From: Belnapia sp. F-4-1
GTDB taxonomy: Bacteria > Pseudomonadota > Alphaproteobacteria > Acetobacterales > Acetobacteraceae
DNA length: 64,000 nt
Assembly (NCBI RefSeq): GCF_000802185.1
Contig: NZ_KN676113.1
Span: 4,731,430 to 4,795,429 of the forward strand
Direction: 5' to 3'
This document shows positions 53,920 to 63,303 of the stretch, in pieces (the first letter of the stretch is position 1; each line of letters opens with the position of its first letter). The position numbers and the translations under genes were made by a program. The notes below the pieces were generated by a model. It was given only the letters and a program-made list of their open reading frames with translations, was not told the origin of the DNA and made no database searches.

Positions 53920-54948
53920 GTGACCGCCCCGACCCTCCGGGCCGAGCCGGCGCTCCGGCCGGGCCGCCGCCGCATCCCCCGCGCGCAGCGCCCCTGGCGC
54001 CGGCTGCGGCCGGGCCTGGTCGGCTCGGTACTGCTGCATCTCGGCTTCCTCGGGCTGGTCGTGCTGGCAGTGATGACCCGCGAGCGGCCGCCGGAGCCGC
54101 TGCCGCCGCCCTCCTTCGAGGTCGAGTACCAGTCGGGGGCCCCCGGCCGCCCCGGCGACGAGCAGGGCGAGGCCCGGCCGGAGCAGGAGGCGCCGCCCCC
54201 GGCGCCCGAGAGCCTGCCGGCGATCCCGCAACCGGCCCAGCCGCCGCCGGTGCCCGAGGCCACCGCCTCGCCGGCGCCGCCCCTGCCGCTGCCGCCGGCT
54301 CCGCCGCCGCCGGCACCGCCGCGCACCGAATTCGCCGAGCCTGCCCCGGCCCCGCCGCCGCCGCCCCCGGCCGTCGCCGAGGCCCTGCCGATGCCGCCTC
54401 CGCCCATCCCGCTGCCGCGCGAGGTCCCGCGCCTCAGCCCGCCGCCCCCGGCCCCCACCCCGCCGCAGACCGCCGCCCGCCCCGCCGCGCCGGCGCAGCG
54501 CCTGCCCGGGGTCTGGATGCCGGAGGCACGCAACCTCGCGCCCGCCACCCCGTCGGCGCCGCCGGGCACGCCGCGCTCGCGGCTCGATCTGTCACCCGGG
54601 CCGCTGGCGACACTCGGCCGCAATTCGACTGAGTCCGAGGCGGATGTGCGCGGCGCGCAGGTCGGGCCGGACTGGCGCAACGCTTTCCGCCGCTGGGTGG
54701 ACGAGAACAAGCGCTACCCGGCCAGCGCCGTGGAGGCGGGCCATCAGGGCCGCAGCCGGGTGCAGGTGATTGCCGATCCGAACGGCAAGGTGAGGTCGGT
54801 GCGGCTGATCGGCCCGTCGGGCTCGGTGTGGCTCGATGCGGGACTGGTCTCGATGTTCCGCGGCGCGACGCTGCCGGCCTTCCCGCCCGGGGCGGACCCG
54901 AACGGCGTGACCATCGACTTCACGATGCACTACATCTTGGTGCGCTGA
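53920..54948 (+). CDS. TonB-like energy transducer, proline-rich
   Basis: The 342-residue protein has a cytoplasmic N-terminus rich in Arg, one membrane helix (VGSVLLHLGFLGLVVLAVM), a very long Pro-rich periplasmic spacer (about 65-190) and a C-terminal TonB-type domain (WRNAFRRWVDENKRYPASAV, then VQVIADPNGKVRSVRLIG and ATLPAFPPGADPNGV). It would span the periplasm and transmit proton-motive force to outer-membrane receptors. No ExbB or ExbD gene is adjacent. GTG start; its last 19 bp overlap the convergent ParD-like gene. Confidence 0.85.
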   Translation: MTAPTLRAEPALRPGRRRIPRAQRPWRRLRPGLVGSVLLHLGFLGLVVLAVMTRERPPEPLPPPSFEVEYQSGAPGRPGDEQGEARPEQEAPPPAPESLPAIPQPAQPPPVPEATASPAPPLPLPPAPPPPAPPRTEFAEPAPAPPPPPPAVAEALPMPPPPIPLPREVPRLSPPPPAPTPPQTAARPAAPAQRLPGVWMPEARNLAPATPSAPPGTPRSRLDLSPGPLATLGRNSTESEADVRGAQVGPDWRNAFRRWVDENKRYPASAVEAGHQGRSRVQVIADPNGKVRSVRLIGPSGSVWLDAGLVSMFRGATLPAFPPGADPNGVTIDFTMHYILVR

Positions 54949-55226
54949 GTGCCCTCGCCCAGCCAGACCGCCTCCTGCCGCCGCACCGCGGCCCGCAGGT
55001 AGTCATCCGGCAGGCCGGCGGCCGGGCCGGGATGCATCGCTCCGAGCACGGGCACGACCTGGGCCAGCACCCATCGCTCCATGGCAGCGTCGCGGGCCTG
55101 CAGCGCGCGCAGCGCCGCCCGCATCACCGCCCCGCTCGATTCATAGGCCCCCGACGCCACCATCGTGTCGACGAAATGCGCCTGCTCCGGCGGCAGGGCA
55201 ACGCATCGTTTCATGACTTGCGGCAT
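54930..55226 (-). CDS. Orphan ParD-like antitoxin
   Basis: The 98-residue protein has an N-terminal ribbon-helix-helix pattern (KRCVALPPEQAHFVDTMVAS, then GAYESSGAVMRAALRALQARDAA), typical of ParD/CC2985-type antitoxins. No ParE-type toxin gene is found on either side, so it may regulate only its own or a neighbouring promoter, or neutralise a toxin elsewhere. It overlaps the 3' end of the convergent TonB-like gene by 19 bp. Its C-terminal 30 residues (LPDDYLRAAVRRQEAVW) would be the toxin-binding tail. Confidence 0.72.
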   Translation of the reverse strand: MPQVMKRCVALPPEQAHFVDTMVASGAYESSGAVMRAALRALQARDAAMERWVLAQVVPVLGAMHPGPAAGLPDDYLRAAVRRQEAVWLGEGTQRTKM

Positions 55227-55352
55227 GGCGCGGTACTCCCCATCCGGGAGGCTAGGCCCAAAGATTTCGGGATGTCACCGCATTTCCGAGTATTCGACTG
55301 GACTTTGCGCGTGCTGCGACGCAGCATCCGGCCAAAATCAAGGAACACGCCT

Positions 55353-57647
55353 TTGACCGTGGTCACCCCCCCTCCGGGCCGCGAGCTGCTGGCCCGCGGT
55401 GCCGAAACCATGTCGCGCATCATCGACCAGGCCCGGACCCTCACCGATGTGGCGACGCGTCAGGCGGCGCAGCTCGCCCCCACGTCCCTGCCGCCAGCCC
55501 CGCCGCCGCTTCCCGCCAACCCGGCCATGCTGCTCGCCGCGGCGGCCGATTACGCGGTGGATGCGGCCCAGCGCGGCGTTCTCTACCTCGATGCCCTGCG
55601 CCAGGCGGGCAACGCCTTCTACGAGCATGAGGCGGAGGGCTGCCCGCCTGTCCTCTTCTTCCCCTGGGACATGGTGGTGGATGGCCGCACCCTGCCGCGG
55701 CCGTGCAACTACGCCCTGGTCCGCATCCGCCGCCCCGAGGGCGCGGCACCGCAGGACCCGAAGCTGCGCCCCTTCGTCATCATCGACCCGCGCGCCGGCC
55801 ACGGCGCCGGCATCGGCGGCTTCAAGTCGGACAGCCAGGTGGGCGTGGCGCTGCGCCGCGGCCATCCGGTCTATTTCGTCGTTTTCTTCCGCGACCCGGA
55901 GCCGGGCCAGACCATCCTCGACATCACCCAGGCCGAGGGCGTCTTCCTGGAGGAGGTGGCGAAGCTCCATCCGGAGGCGCCGAAGCCCGTCGTCATCGGC
56001 AATTGCCAGGGCGGCTGGGCGGTAATGATGCTCGGCGCCTCCCAGCCCGACCTTACCGGTGCCATCGTGCTGAACGGCGCGCCCCTCTCCTACTGGGCGG
56101 GCGAGCGCGGGCGGAACCCGATGCGCTATCTCGGCGGCCTCGCCGGCGGCTCCTGGCCGGCGGCGCTGCTGGCCGATCTCGGCAACGGCAAGTTCGACGG
56201 CGCCAACCTGGTGCTGAATTTTGAAAGCCTGTCGCCCGCCAACACCTGGTTCAAGAAATACTACAACCTCTACGCCAATGTTGACCGGGAGACGCCGCGC
56301 TTCCTCGAATTCGAGCGCTGGTGGGGCGGCTACTTCCTGATGAACCGCGACGAGATCCGCTGGATCGTCGAGAACCTGTTCATCGGCGACAAATTCGCCC
56401 GCGGCGAGATCTCGGCCGGTGGCGGCGCCACCTTCAACATGCGCGCGGTGCGCAGCCCGGTGGTCGTCTTCGCCTCGGCCGGCGACAACATCACGCCGCC
56501 CGGCCAGGCGCTGCGCTGGATCGCCGATGTCTACCGCGACGAGCAGGAGATCAAGACGCTCGGCCAGACCATCGTCTACCTGATGCACGAGGATATCGGC
56601 CATCTCGGCATCTTCGTCTCGGGCGCCATCGCGCTGAAGGAGCATACCGAGATCGCCGAGACGCTGCAGCTGATCGACAGCGTCGCGCCCGGCCTCTACG
56701 AGATGCTGATCACCACCGAGGGCGGCAACGGCGGCTGGCAGGTCGAGCTCAAGGAGCGGACCATGGCCGACATCCGCGCTCGCAGCGGCGAGGCGAAGAA
56801 CGAGGCCTTCCCCGCCGTCGCCCGCATCTCGGCGCTGAACCAGTCGGTCTACGACCTCTTCGCCGCGCCCTTCATCCGCCAGCTCAGCACCGAGCGGACG
56901 GCGGAGCTGCGGCGGCAGATGCACCCGATGCGGCTGCGGCGCACGCTCTTCAGCGACCGCAACCCGGCGATGGCGGCGGTCGCGCCGCTGGCCGAGCAGG
57001 CACGGGCGGACCGGCGGCCGGTGGCACCCACCAACCCCTTCCTTGCCTGGGAGCGGCTCTGGGCCGACGGCGTGGAGCGCAGCTTCGACCTTTACCGCGA
57101 CATCCGCGACGGCTGGACGGAATATGCCTTCCACGCCCTCTACGGCGCGCTCGGCACCTGGGGCGTGGCCCAGGCCGAGCCGCCCGAGGCCCCGCCGCCG
57201 GCGACCGAAGCCACGGCGCCCGAAGTGCGGGCGGCGCTGGCCCAGATCGCCGAGGGCGGCTATGCGGCAGCGGTCATCCGCATGATGATCCTGCTGGCCC
57301 GCGCCCGTGGCGGCGTGCGCCGCTCCCGCCTGGTGCGCTCCAACGCCATGCTGACGACGGAGGAGCCCTTCGCCGCCATGACGCCGGAGGAACGGCAGGC
57401 CATGATCCGCCGGCAAACGGTGATCGCCAGCATGGCGCCGGCCGAGGCGCTGGCGACTCTCCCCCAGCTGCTGCCGAAGCAGGAGGAGCGTGCGCGGGCA
57501 CTGGCCGCGGTGGAGGCGGTGGCCGGGCCGGAGGCGGAGCTTGGCGAGGCGGCAGAAGCGATGCTGGCGCAGCTCCGCGCCACGCTCGCCACCCCGGGCC
57601 GAGCCCCGGTGCCGGTCGGTTACGAGGCCGCCGCCATGCCGGATTAG
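55353..57647 (+). CDS. DUF3141-domain alpha/beta hydrolase-like protein (PhaC-related)
   Basis: The 764-residue protein has a helical N-terminus (about 1-75), then a PHA-synthase-like alpha/beta domain with RPFVIIDPRAGHGAGIGGFK, GHPVYFVVFFRDPEPGQTI, VVIGNCQGGWAVMML (nucleophile position is Cys in GNCQGG, as in PhaC), FASAGDNITPPGQALRW (acid) and MHEDIGHLGIFVSG (His). A long C-terminal helical part (about 500-764) completes the DUF3141 pattern. It may act in polyhydroxyalkanoate metabolism; not shown. The start is TTG 55353 with AAGGA upstream; the only nearby ATG (about 55410) would drop about 19 residues. Confidence 0.83.
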   Translation: MTVVTPPPGRELLARGAETMSRIIDQARTLTDVATRQAAQLAPTSLPPAPPPLPANPAMLLAAAADYAVDAAQRGVLYLDALRQAGNAFYEHEAEGCPPVLFFPWDMVVDGRTLPRPCNYALVRIRRPEGAAPQDPKLRPFVIIDPRAGHGAGIGGFKSDSQVGVALRRGHPVYFVVFFRDPEPGQTILDITQAEGVFLEEVAKLHPEAPKPVVIGNCQGGWAVMMLGASQPDLTGAIVLNGAPLSYWAGERGRNPMRYLGGLAGGSWPAALLADLGNGKFDGANLVLNFESLSPANTWFKKYYNLYANVDRETPRFLEFERWWGGYFLMNRDEIRWIVENLFIGDKFARGEISAGGGATFNMRAVRSPVVVFASAGDNITPPGQALRWIADVYRDEQEIKTLGQTIVYLMHEDIGHLGIFVSGAIALKEHTEIAETLQLIDSVAPGLYEMLITTEGGNGGWQVELKERTMADIRARSGEAKNEAFPAVARISALNQSVYDLFAAPFIRQLSTERTAELRRQMHPMRLRRTLFSDRNPAMAAVAPLAEQARADRRPVAPTNPFLAWERLWADGVERSFDLYRDIRDGWTEYAFHALYGALGTWGVAQAEPPEAPPPATEATAPEVRAALAQIAEGGYAAAVIRMMILLARARGGVRRSRLVRSNAMLTTEEPFAAMTPEERQAMIRRQTVIASMAPAEALATLPQLLPKQEERARALAAVEAVAGPEAELGEAAEAMLAQLRATLATPGRAPVPVGYEAAAMPD

Positions 57648-57711
57648 GGTTTCCAGCCCCCGGCGCCGGGCCTAGGCTTCCTCCCAAGCATAAGCAGGAA
57701 GGAAGCGGGCC

Positions 57712-59412
57712 ATGGCAGAGGATCTGGTCATCCGCGGCGGCACCATCGTCGATGGCAGCGGCGCACCGGGCGTCGTTGCCGATCTGGCGGTCAGCGGCGG
57801 GCGGATCACCGCCATCGGCCCCGACTTGCCCCGTGGGCGTGAGGAGATCGACGCCCATGGCCGGCTGGTGACGCCGGGCTTCGTCGATATCCACACCCAT
57901 TACGACGGCCAGGCGGTGTGGGACAGCCACCTGGCGCCCTCGGCGATCCATGGCGTGACGACCGCGGTGATGGGCAATTGCGGCGTCGGCTTCGCCCCGG
58001 TCCATCCCGGCCAGGAAATGCAGCTCATCGAGCTGATGGAGGGGGTGGAGGACATCCCCGCCCCGGTCCTGTCCCAAGGGCTCGACTTCACCTGGGAAAG
58101 CTTTTCCGAATATCTCGCCGTGCTCGAGGGCAAGCCGCGGGACATCGACATCTGCGCCCTCGTCCCGCATGCCGCCGTCCGCGTCTATGTCATGGGCGAG
58201 CGGGCGCTGGCGCTGGAGCCGGCGAACCAGGCCGACATCGCCGCCATGCGGCAGATCGTCGCCGAGGCGGTGCAGGCCGGCGCCTTCGGCTTCTCCACCA
58301 GCCGCACCATCAGCCACAAGACGCTGAAGGGCGACTCCACGCCCACGCTCCGCGCCCAGGAGGACGAGCTGACGGGGATCGCCCTCGGCCTGAAGGAGGT
58401 GGGCGCCGGCTTCCTCGAAGTGGTCTCCGACTTCAACCTGCCGGACGCCGCCACCGAATTCGCCATGCTCCGCCGCGTCGCCGAGGCCTGCGGTCGGCCG
58501 ATGGTCTTCTCCCTCACCGCCCGGCACGACCGGACGGAGGCCTGGCGTGAGCTGCTGGCGCTGTCCAACAAGGCGGCGGCGGAGGGGGTGAACATCCGCC
58601 CGGTCTTCCCGCCACGGCCGATCGGCATCCTCATGGGCCTGCTCGGCAGCCAGAACCCCTTCAGCGGGGCGCCGAGCTACAAGGCGATCGCCCATCTGCC
58701 GGTGCCCGAGCGCGTTGCCGCCATGCGCGACCCGGCCACCCGCGCCCAAATCCTGGCCGATGACCGCATCAGCGGCAGCAATTTCCCGCTCATCACCCGG
58801 CTGTCCTTCGAGCGCATGTTTCCCTTCGGCGATCCGCCGGACTACGCGCCGCACCGCGAAACCAGCGTCGCCGCCGAGGCCGCCCGGCAGGGCCGCAGCC
58901 CGGAGGAGGTCGCCTATGACATGCTGCTGGCCAATGAGGGCCAGAACTTCCTTTTCTGCCCGCTGACCAACTATGCGGACTTCACGCTGGATGCCTCGGC
59001 GGAGCTGCTGAGGCACCCGAATACCATCGTCGGCCTCTCCGATGGCGGGGCGCATGTCGGCTTCATCTCGGATGGCAGCTTCCCGACCTTCCTGCTGAGC
59101 TACTGGGGCAAGCAGCGCGGCCTGCCGATCGAGGAGCTGATCCGGCGGCAGACCAGCGACACGGCGCGGGCTGTGGGGCTTGCCGATCGCGGCCTGTTGC
59201 GCGTCGGGATGCGGGCCGACATCAACGTCATCGACCTCGATGCGCTCGCGCTCGACCGGCCGGGGATGCTCTACGACCTGCCGGCGGGCGGACGGCGGCT
59301 GATGCAGCGCGCCCGCGGCTATGAGGCGACCATCGTCGCCGGCGCCGTCACTTACCGCCACGGCGAGGCGACGGGGGCGCTTCCCGGCAGGCTGGTGCGC
59401 TGCGGCGCCTGA
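57712..59412 (+). CDS. Amidohydrolase family protein (N-acyl-D-amino-acid deacylase type)
   Basis: This 566-residue metal-dependent hydrolase begins [20 protein letters not shown]. It has [15 protein letters not shown] (HxH metal site), [15 protein letters not shown] (Cys of the D-aminoacylase group), [31 protein letters not shown] (the Asp-His pair) and [14 protein letters not shown] near the end. It hydrolyses N-acyl-D-amino acids or a related amide. ATG 57712 lies 64 bp after the DUF3141 gene, with AGGAAGG upstream. The broken quinone reductase gene follows after 12 bp. Confidence 0.92.
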   Translation: MAEDLVIRGGTIVDGSGAPGVVADLAVSGGRITAIGPDLPRGREEIDAHGRLVTPGFVDIHTHYDGQAVWDSHLAPSAIHGVTTAVMGNCGVGFAPVHPGQEMQLIELMEGVEDIPAPVLSQGLDFTWESFSEYLAVLEGKPRDIDICALVPHAAVRVYVMGERALALEPANQADIAAMRQIVAEAVQAGAFGFSTSRTISHKTLKGDSTPTLRAQEDELTGIALGLKEVGAGFLEVVSDFNLPDAATEFAMLRRVAEACGRPMVFSLTARHDRTEAWRELLALSNKAAAEGVNIRPVFPPRPIGILMGLLGSQNPFSGAPSYKAIAHLPVPERVAAMRDPATRAQILADDRISGSNFPLITRLSFERMFPFGDPPDYAPHRETSVAAEAARQGRSPEEVAYDMLLANEGQNFLFCPLTNYADFTLDASAELLRHPNTIVGLSDGGAHVGFISDGSFPTFLLSYWGKQRGLPIEELIRRQTSDTARAVGLADRGLLRVGMRADINVIDLDALALDRPGMLYDLPAGGRRLMQRARGYEATIVAGAVTYRHGEATGALPGRLVRCGA

Positions 59413-59424
59413 GGCCGCGAGCCG

Positions 59425-60411
59425 ATGCGCGCCGTCTGGTACACCCGGCCCGGCCCGGCGCGGGAGGTCCTGCAGCTCGGCGAGCGGCCGGTGGCGGAGC
59501 CGGCGCCGGGCGAAGTACGCGTGCGGCTCCTGGCCTCGGGCGTTAACCCGGCCGATACCTAGCGCCGGGCCGGGACGTCCTACGCCAATGAGTGGCCGCT
59601 GATCATCCCGCACAGCGACGGCGCGGGCTTGGTGGAGGCGCTCGGCGAGGGTGCGTCGGCCGGGCTGCTGGGGCGGCGGGTCTGGCTCTACAACGCGCAG
59701 CGCGGGCGGCCCTTCGGCACGGCGGCGGAGTTCACCTGCGTACCGGCCGAGAATGTCATCGCCCTGCCGGAGGATATCGACTTCGAGACCGGCGCCTGCC
59801 TCGGCATCCCGGCGATGACGGCGCATCGCTGCCTCTTCGCCGACGGGCCCGTGCGCGGGTTGCGCGTGCTGGTCTCGGGCGGCGGCGGCGCGGTCGGTAA
59901 TTACGCGGTGCAGCTCGCGCGCTGGGATGGCGCGGCCTGGGTCGGCGCCACGGCGAGCGGCGGCTGGAAGAGCGAAGACGCGAAGGCCGCGGGCGCCGAC
60001 GCCGTCTTCGACTATCGGGCGCCGGATTGCGCCGCGCGGATCATGGCGGCGACGGGCGGCGTGGACCGCATCGTCGAGGTCGATGTCGGCGGCAATGTCG
60101 CGCTCTGGTCCGAGGTGGTGGCGCTGAACGGCAGCGTCGTCGGTTATGCAAGCCGCGGCGGATTGACGCCGTCCATCCCCGTTTCCGCCGTCCTGATGCG
60201 GAAGAACGTCAACCTGCGCGGCGTGGTGCTGAACAGCGCGCCCGCAGCAGCGCGCCGTCAGGCGATGGAGGAGATCGATGCCTGGCTACGGCAGGCGCCG
60301 CGGCTGCACCGCGTCGCCGTGGCCTATCCGCTCGCCGAGACGGCAGCCGCGCATGAGGCGGTGGAGGCGGGCACCAAGCGCGGCACGGTCGTCGTTCTGC
60401 CGGGGGCCTGA
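59425..60411 (+). pseudogene. NADPH:quinone reductase-like gene with in-frame amber codon
   Basis: The full frame encodes a 328-residue zinc-free medium-chain dehydrogenase of the quinone reductase / zeta-crystallin type. It has WYTRPGPAREVLQLGERPVA, VRLLASGVNPADT, then after the stop RRAGTSYANEWPLIIPHSDG, RVLVSGGGGAVGNYAVQLAR (cofactor motif) and VEAGTKRGTVVVLPGA. Codon 46 is TAG (59560-59562) at a place where relatives have Lys (NPxDxKRRAG), so AAG to TAG is likely. The rest of the gene is clean, so the mutation is recent, or it is a sequencing error. Translation could not restart easily, because the N-terminal catalytic part would be lost. Confidence 0.85.
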
Positions 60412-60427
60412 TCGAGGTCCGGCGGGC

Positions 60428-61342
60428 TCAGGCCCCGTCCTCCAGCCGCAGTACGCGGCTGTACAGTGCATGGCCGAGGACCTGCTCGGCAGCCAGCCCG
60501 GCCTTGCGCAGCGCAGCCGGGTCGAGGCCGGTGCCGAGGCCCATGGCGGCAAGCGCCGCGGCCAGGTCCTCGGCGCAGCAGAAGCCGCCGGCGCCGCCCA
60601 GCGCCGCATCCGCCTCGGTAAGGCCAGCCTCGATCGCGGCGAGGGTATTGGCGATGGCGGTGCCGCGGCGGTCGGAGAAGCGGGCGATGAAGCTGGCGGT
60701 CGGCAGGCCGCCATGCAGCCAGCCGATCAGGTCCCGGACACGGGGCGGTGTCGCCAGGCCCTCGTCGTCGGCGATGGCGATGCGGCCGATGCCGAACTCG
60801 GCGAGACGCTCGGCATCGGCCAGCACCCCGGCCGGCTCGGCGCCCTCGGCGAAGGCGGCGGCGATGCTGCCGCAGAGGGCGAAGCGGCCACCCGCCTGTT
60901 CGGCCATCGCGGCGAGGCTGGCCCAGCGGGCGGCGCGGTCCTCGCCGAACAGGGCCTGCGAGGCGGCATCGGTGGCGGCGATGGGCAGCAGCACCTCGTC
61001 CGGACCCCAGCCGCCATCCTGGGCGACGAGCGCGCGGCGAACGGCCATCAGGTCCGGGCAGGGCACCTGGAAGGCAAGGCCCGGATGGCGGGGCACGCCG
61101 CGCAGCAGCAGCTCGGCATCGGCGAAGAGGGGGAAGCGGGCGGGGTCGCGCAGGCTGGTGAGGCCGATGCGGCGGAAGCCGGCCGCGGCCAGGGCTGCGG
61201 CGAGGGAAAGGCGGGCCTCGCTCGGCAGCGGCCGCTCGATGGCCTCGCTCAGCAGGCATTCGCCGAGCGCGATGTCGGCGGCGGCAGGCGCCGCGCTGCC
61301 GGTGATCTCTTCCAGCTCGGCGGCACTGGGCAGGTCACTCAT
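60428..61342 (-). CDS. HMG-CoA-lyase-like protein lacking metal ligands
   Basis: This 304-residue protein follows the fold of HMG-CoA lyase / pyruvate carboxyltransferase-like enzymes: AALAAAGFRRIGLTSLRDPA, ADAELLLRGVPRHPGLAFQVP, GTAIANTLAAIEAGLTEADAALGG, and AEDLAAALAAMGLGTGLDP. In active lyases the strand before the GxALAN block reads HxHDTRG, with two metal-binding His; here it reads ARFSDRRG. The N-terminal RDGLQNE substrate motif is also replaced (GECLLSEAIE). It is therefore probably not a lyase in the usual sense. The Met at 61342 was chosen; upstream residues are low-complexity. Confidence 0.75.
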   Translation of the reverse strand: MSDLPSAAELEEITGSAAPAAADIALGECLLSEAIERPLPSEARLSLAAALAAAGFRRIGLTSLRDPARFPLFADAELLLRGVPRHPGLAFQVPCPDLMAVRRALVAQDGGWGPDEVLLPIAATDAASQALFGEDRAARWASLAAMAEQAGGRFALCGSIAAAFAEGAEPAGVLADAERLAEFGIGRIAIADDEGLATPPRVRDLIGWLHGGLPTASFIARFSDRRGTAIANTLAAIEAGLTEADAALGGAGGFCCAEDLAAALAAMGLGTGLDPAALRKAGLAAEQVLGHALYSRVLRLEDGA

Positions 61343-61455
61343 CGGGCGTTCTCCGGCGGGCGGAGGGTGCTGCGGGCTCCGCCAACCCGCCCGAGACTGC
61401 GGCCCGGCCAGTGGGCTGGCAAGATGCGCCCGAGGGCGCATCCCCGAGGGGCTTC

Positions 61456-62175
61456 TCAGACGTGGCCGATGCCGAGGGCGGCGGCGGCGAGCTTGTAGCC
61501 GCCCACCTCGGTCAGCAGCAGGCGGAGCTGGGTGGGATCAGGCTCGATCTTCTGGCGCAGGCGATACACATGCGTCTCGAGCGTGTGGGTGGTGACGGCG
61601 CTGTTGTAGCCCCAGACCTCGTTGAGCAGCACCTGGCGGGCGACGGGCTTGCCGCCGGCGCGGTAGAGGAATTTCAGGATCGCGCATTCCTTGTCGGTCA
61701 GGCGGATCCGGCGGTTGCGGCCCGTCTCCGTCAGCGTGCGGGCGCTCGGGCGGAACATGTAGGGGCCGATGGCAAAGGTGGCGTCCTCGCTGTTGTCGAA
61801 GAGTCGGAGCTGGGCGCGGACGCGGGCCAGCAGCTCCGGCAGGCGGAAGGGCTTGGCGATGTAATCGTTGGCGCCGGAATCGAGGCCGCGGACGACGTCC
61901 TCCTCGCCATCGGCGCCGGTCAGCATGATGACCGGCATGCGACGGCCTTCACGGCGGAGCTTGGCGCAGAACTCGCGGCCGTCTGCATCGGGTAGGCCGA
62001 TGTCGAGCAGGATGGCATCGTAGCGCGCATTGGCGTCGGCAAGCTTTGCTTCCGCCTGGCCGGCGCTGCCCGCTTCGTCGGCGGTGAAGTCGCCGTTGAG
62101 CGCGAGCTGTTCGGCCAGCGTGGCGCGCAGGGCGGCATCGTCCTCGACGATCAGGATGGGGCGCGGCGTGGTCAT
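61456..62175 (-). CDS. OmpR/PhoB-family response regulator
   Basis: The 239-residue regulator has a receiver domain (PILIVEDDAALRATLAEQL with the acidic pair, LLDIGLPDADG with the phosphorylated Asp, MLTGADG, and YIAKPFRLPELL with the conserved Lys). A winged-helix DNA-binding domain follows (IRLTDKECAILKFLYRAGGK, VWGYNSAVTTHTLETHVYRLRQKI). It acts as a transcription factor when phosphorylated by a partner kinase. No histidine kinase is adjacent. ATG 62175; longer starts are unlikely. It lies 113 bp from the HMG-CoA-lyase-like gene on the same strand. Confidence 0.93.
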   Translation of the reverse strand: MTTPRPILIVEDDAALRATLAEQLALNGDFTADEAGSAGQAEAKLADANARYDAILLDIGLPDADGREFCAKLRREGRRMPVIMLTGADGEEDVVRGLDSGANDYIAKPFRLPELLARVRAQLRLFDNSEDATFAIGPYMFRPSARTLTETGRNRRIRLTDKECAILKFLYRAGGKPVARQVLLNEVWGYNSAVTTHTLETHVYRLRQKIEPDPTQLRLLLTEVGGYKLAAAALGIGHV

Positions 62176-62538
62176 CGAAGCCTCCGGCAGGGGGGGGTGG
62201 GCAGCAAGAACTCGTTTGGCTTTCGGCCAGGGAGGTTTTTCAACCCTCCACATTCATTACTTGCCCGGTCTGGGTACACAACTAGGCAATCCGCGATGTC
62301 CGGACACGATGCTGTTAAATAACGACCATGGCGATACAGTGTCCCGGTATCATGCCGCCGTTTGCCTTACGGCTGCCTCACGGAACGACAACGTCACAGT
62401 TCCGGTACGTGCCGCGAAGCCAAGGGATGCAGCAGCTTTGTCTGCGCACGCTAATTTGACTGCATATGAGCGTCTGCTCGACAGCGCCCGCAGGCTCGGC
62501 ATGATGCGGGCGGCACGACCCGAAGGGGGAAACAGCAC

Positions 62539-63213
62539 ATGACACTCGGCTTCCGCATCCGGCCGGTGACCGGCCGCATCGATCCGGCGCTCTGCGCCCG
62601 CGCAGCCGCCATCCCGGCGGCGAATATCGGCGATGTGGTCAACCGCATGCAGACCATGCGCGGCGGCTTCCGCGCCTTCGGCGGCAAGCTCGTCGTGGCG
62701 GGGCCGGCCTTCACCGTGCGGGCACGTTCGGGCGACAACCTGATGCTGCATCGGGCAATTGACATGGCGGAGGCCGGCGACGTCATTGTTGTCGATGCCG
62801 GCGGCGACCTCGACATCGCCATCACCGGCGAGCTGATGATGGGCTGGGCGGCGCGGCGGGGAATCGCCGCCGTCATCGTCGATGGTTCGGTGCGGGACGC
62901 AGCGCAGCTCGGCGAATTGCCGATCGGCATCTGGGCGCGGGGCATCACGCCATCGGGCCCCTACAAGGACGGCCCTGGGGAGATCGGCTATCCGGTCGCC
63001 TGCGGCGGGCAGGTGGTGATGCCGGGCGATCTCGTCATGGCGGACGAGGATGGCGTCGTCGTGCTGCCGGCCGCGGATGCGGCGGAGGCGATCGCGGCCG
63101 CCGAGGGGCACCAGGCGAAGGAGGCCATGGCGCAGCAGGCGATCGATGGCGGGACCTGGGAGCGGGACTGGGTGATCGCCTCGCTGCGGGCGAAGGGCTG
63201 CGGCGGGCTCTGA
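62539..63213 (+). CDS. RraA-family protein (HMG aldolase-like)
   Basis: This 224-residue protein has the RraA / 4-hydroxy-4-methyl-2-oxoglutarate aldolase pattern: AANIGDVVNRMQTMRGGFRA, PAFTVRARSGDNLMLHRAID, AGDVIVVDAGGDLDIAITGE and IAAVIVDGSVRDAAQLGELP, which has the G-x-x-x-D-G-x-x-R-D type catalytic motif. It probably cleaves a 4-carboxy-4-hydroxy-2-oxo acid or decarboxylates oxaloacetate; some relatives regulate RNase E instead. AGGGGGAA lies before the ATG. A short GC hairpin follows at 63218. Confidence 0.88.
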   Translation: MTLGFRIRPVTGRIDPALCARAAAIPAANIGDVVNRMQTMRGGFRAFGGKLVVAGPAFTVRARSGDNLMLHRAIDMAEAGDVIVVDAGGDLDIAITGELMMGWAARRGIAAVIVDGSVRDAAQLGELPIGIWARGITPSGPYKDGPGEIGYPVACGGQVVMPGDLVMADEDGVVVLPAADAAEAIAAAEGHQAKEAMAQQAIDGGTWERDWVIASLRAKGCGGL

Positions 63214-63217
63214 GGGC

Positions 63218-63236
63218 GGCCGTGCCGGGCACGGCC
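63218..63236 (+). terminator. GC-rich hairpin after the RraA-like gene
   Basis: An 8-bp stem (GGCCGTGC / GCACGGCC) with a 3-nt loop lies 5 bp past the stop codon. It has no T tract, so it is a weak terminator candidate. Confidence 0.4.
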
Positions 63237-63303
63237 CGGATGACATTTATACGTTTCGTAACCTGACGGGGCATAGCCTGGCCTGGACCAGAAGGAGCAG
63301 GCC

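Noticed and set aside
55338-57416. 692-codon minus-strand open frame
   Set aside because: It is opposite the DUF3141 gene, rich in His/Arg/Gly/Val typical of antisense frames, with no recognisable domain.
57274-59826. 850-codon minus-strand open frame
   Set aside because: It covers the amidohydrolase gene on the other strand; it is a GC-driven shadow.
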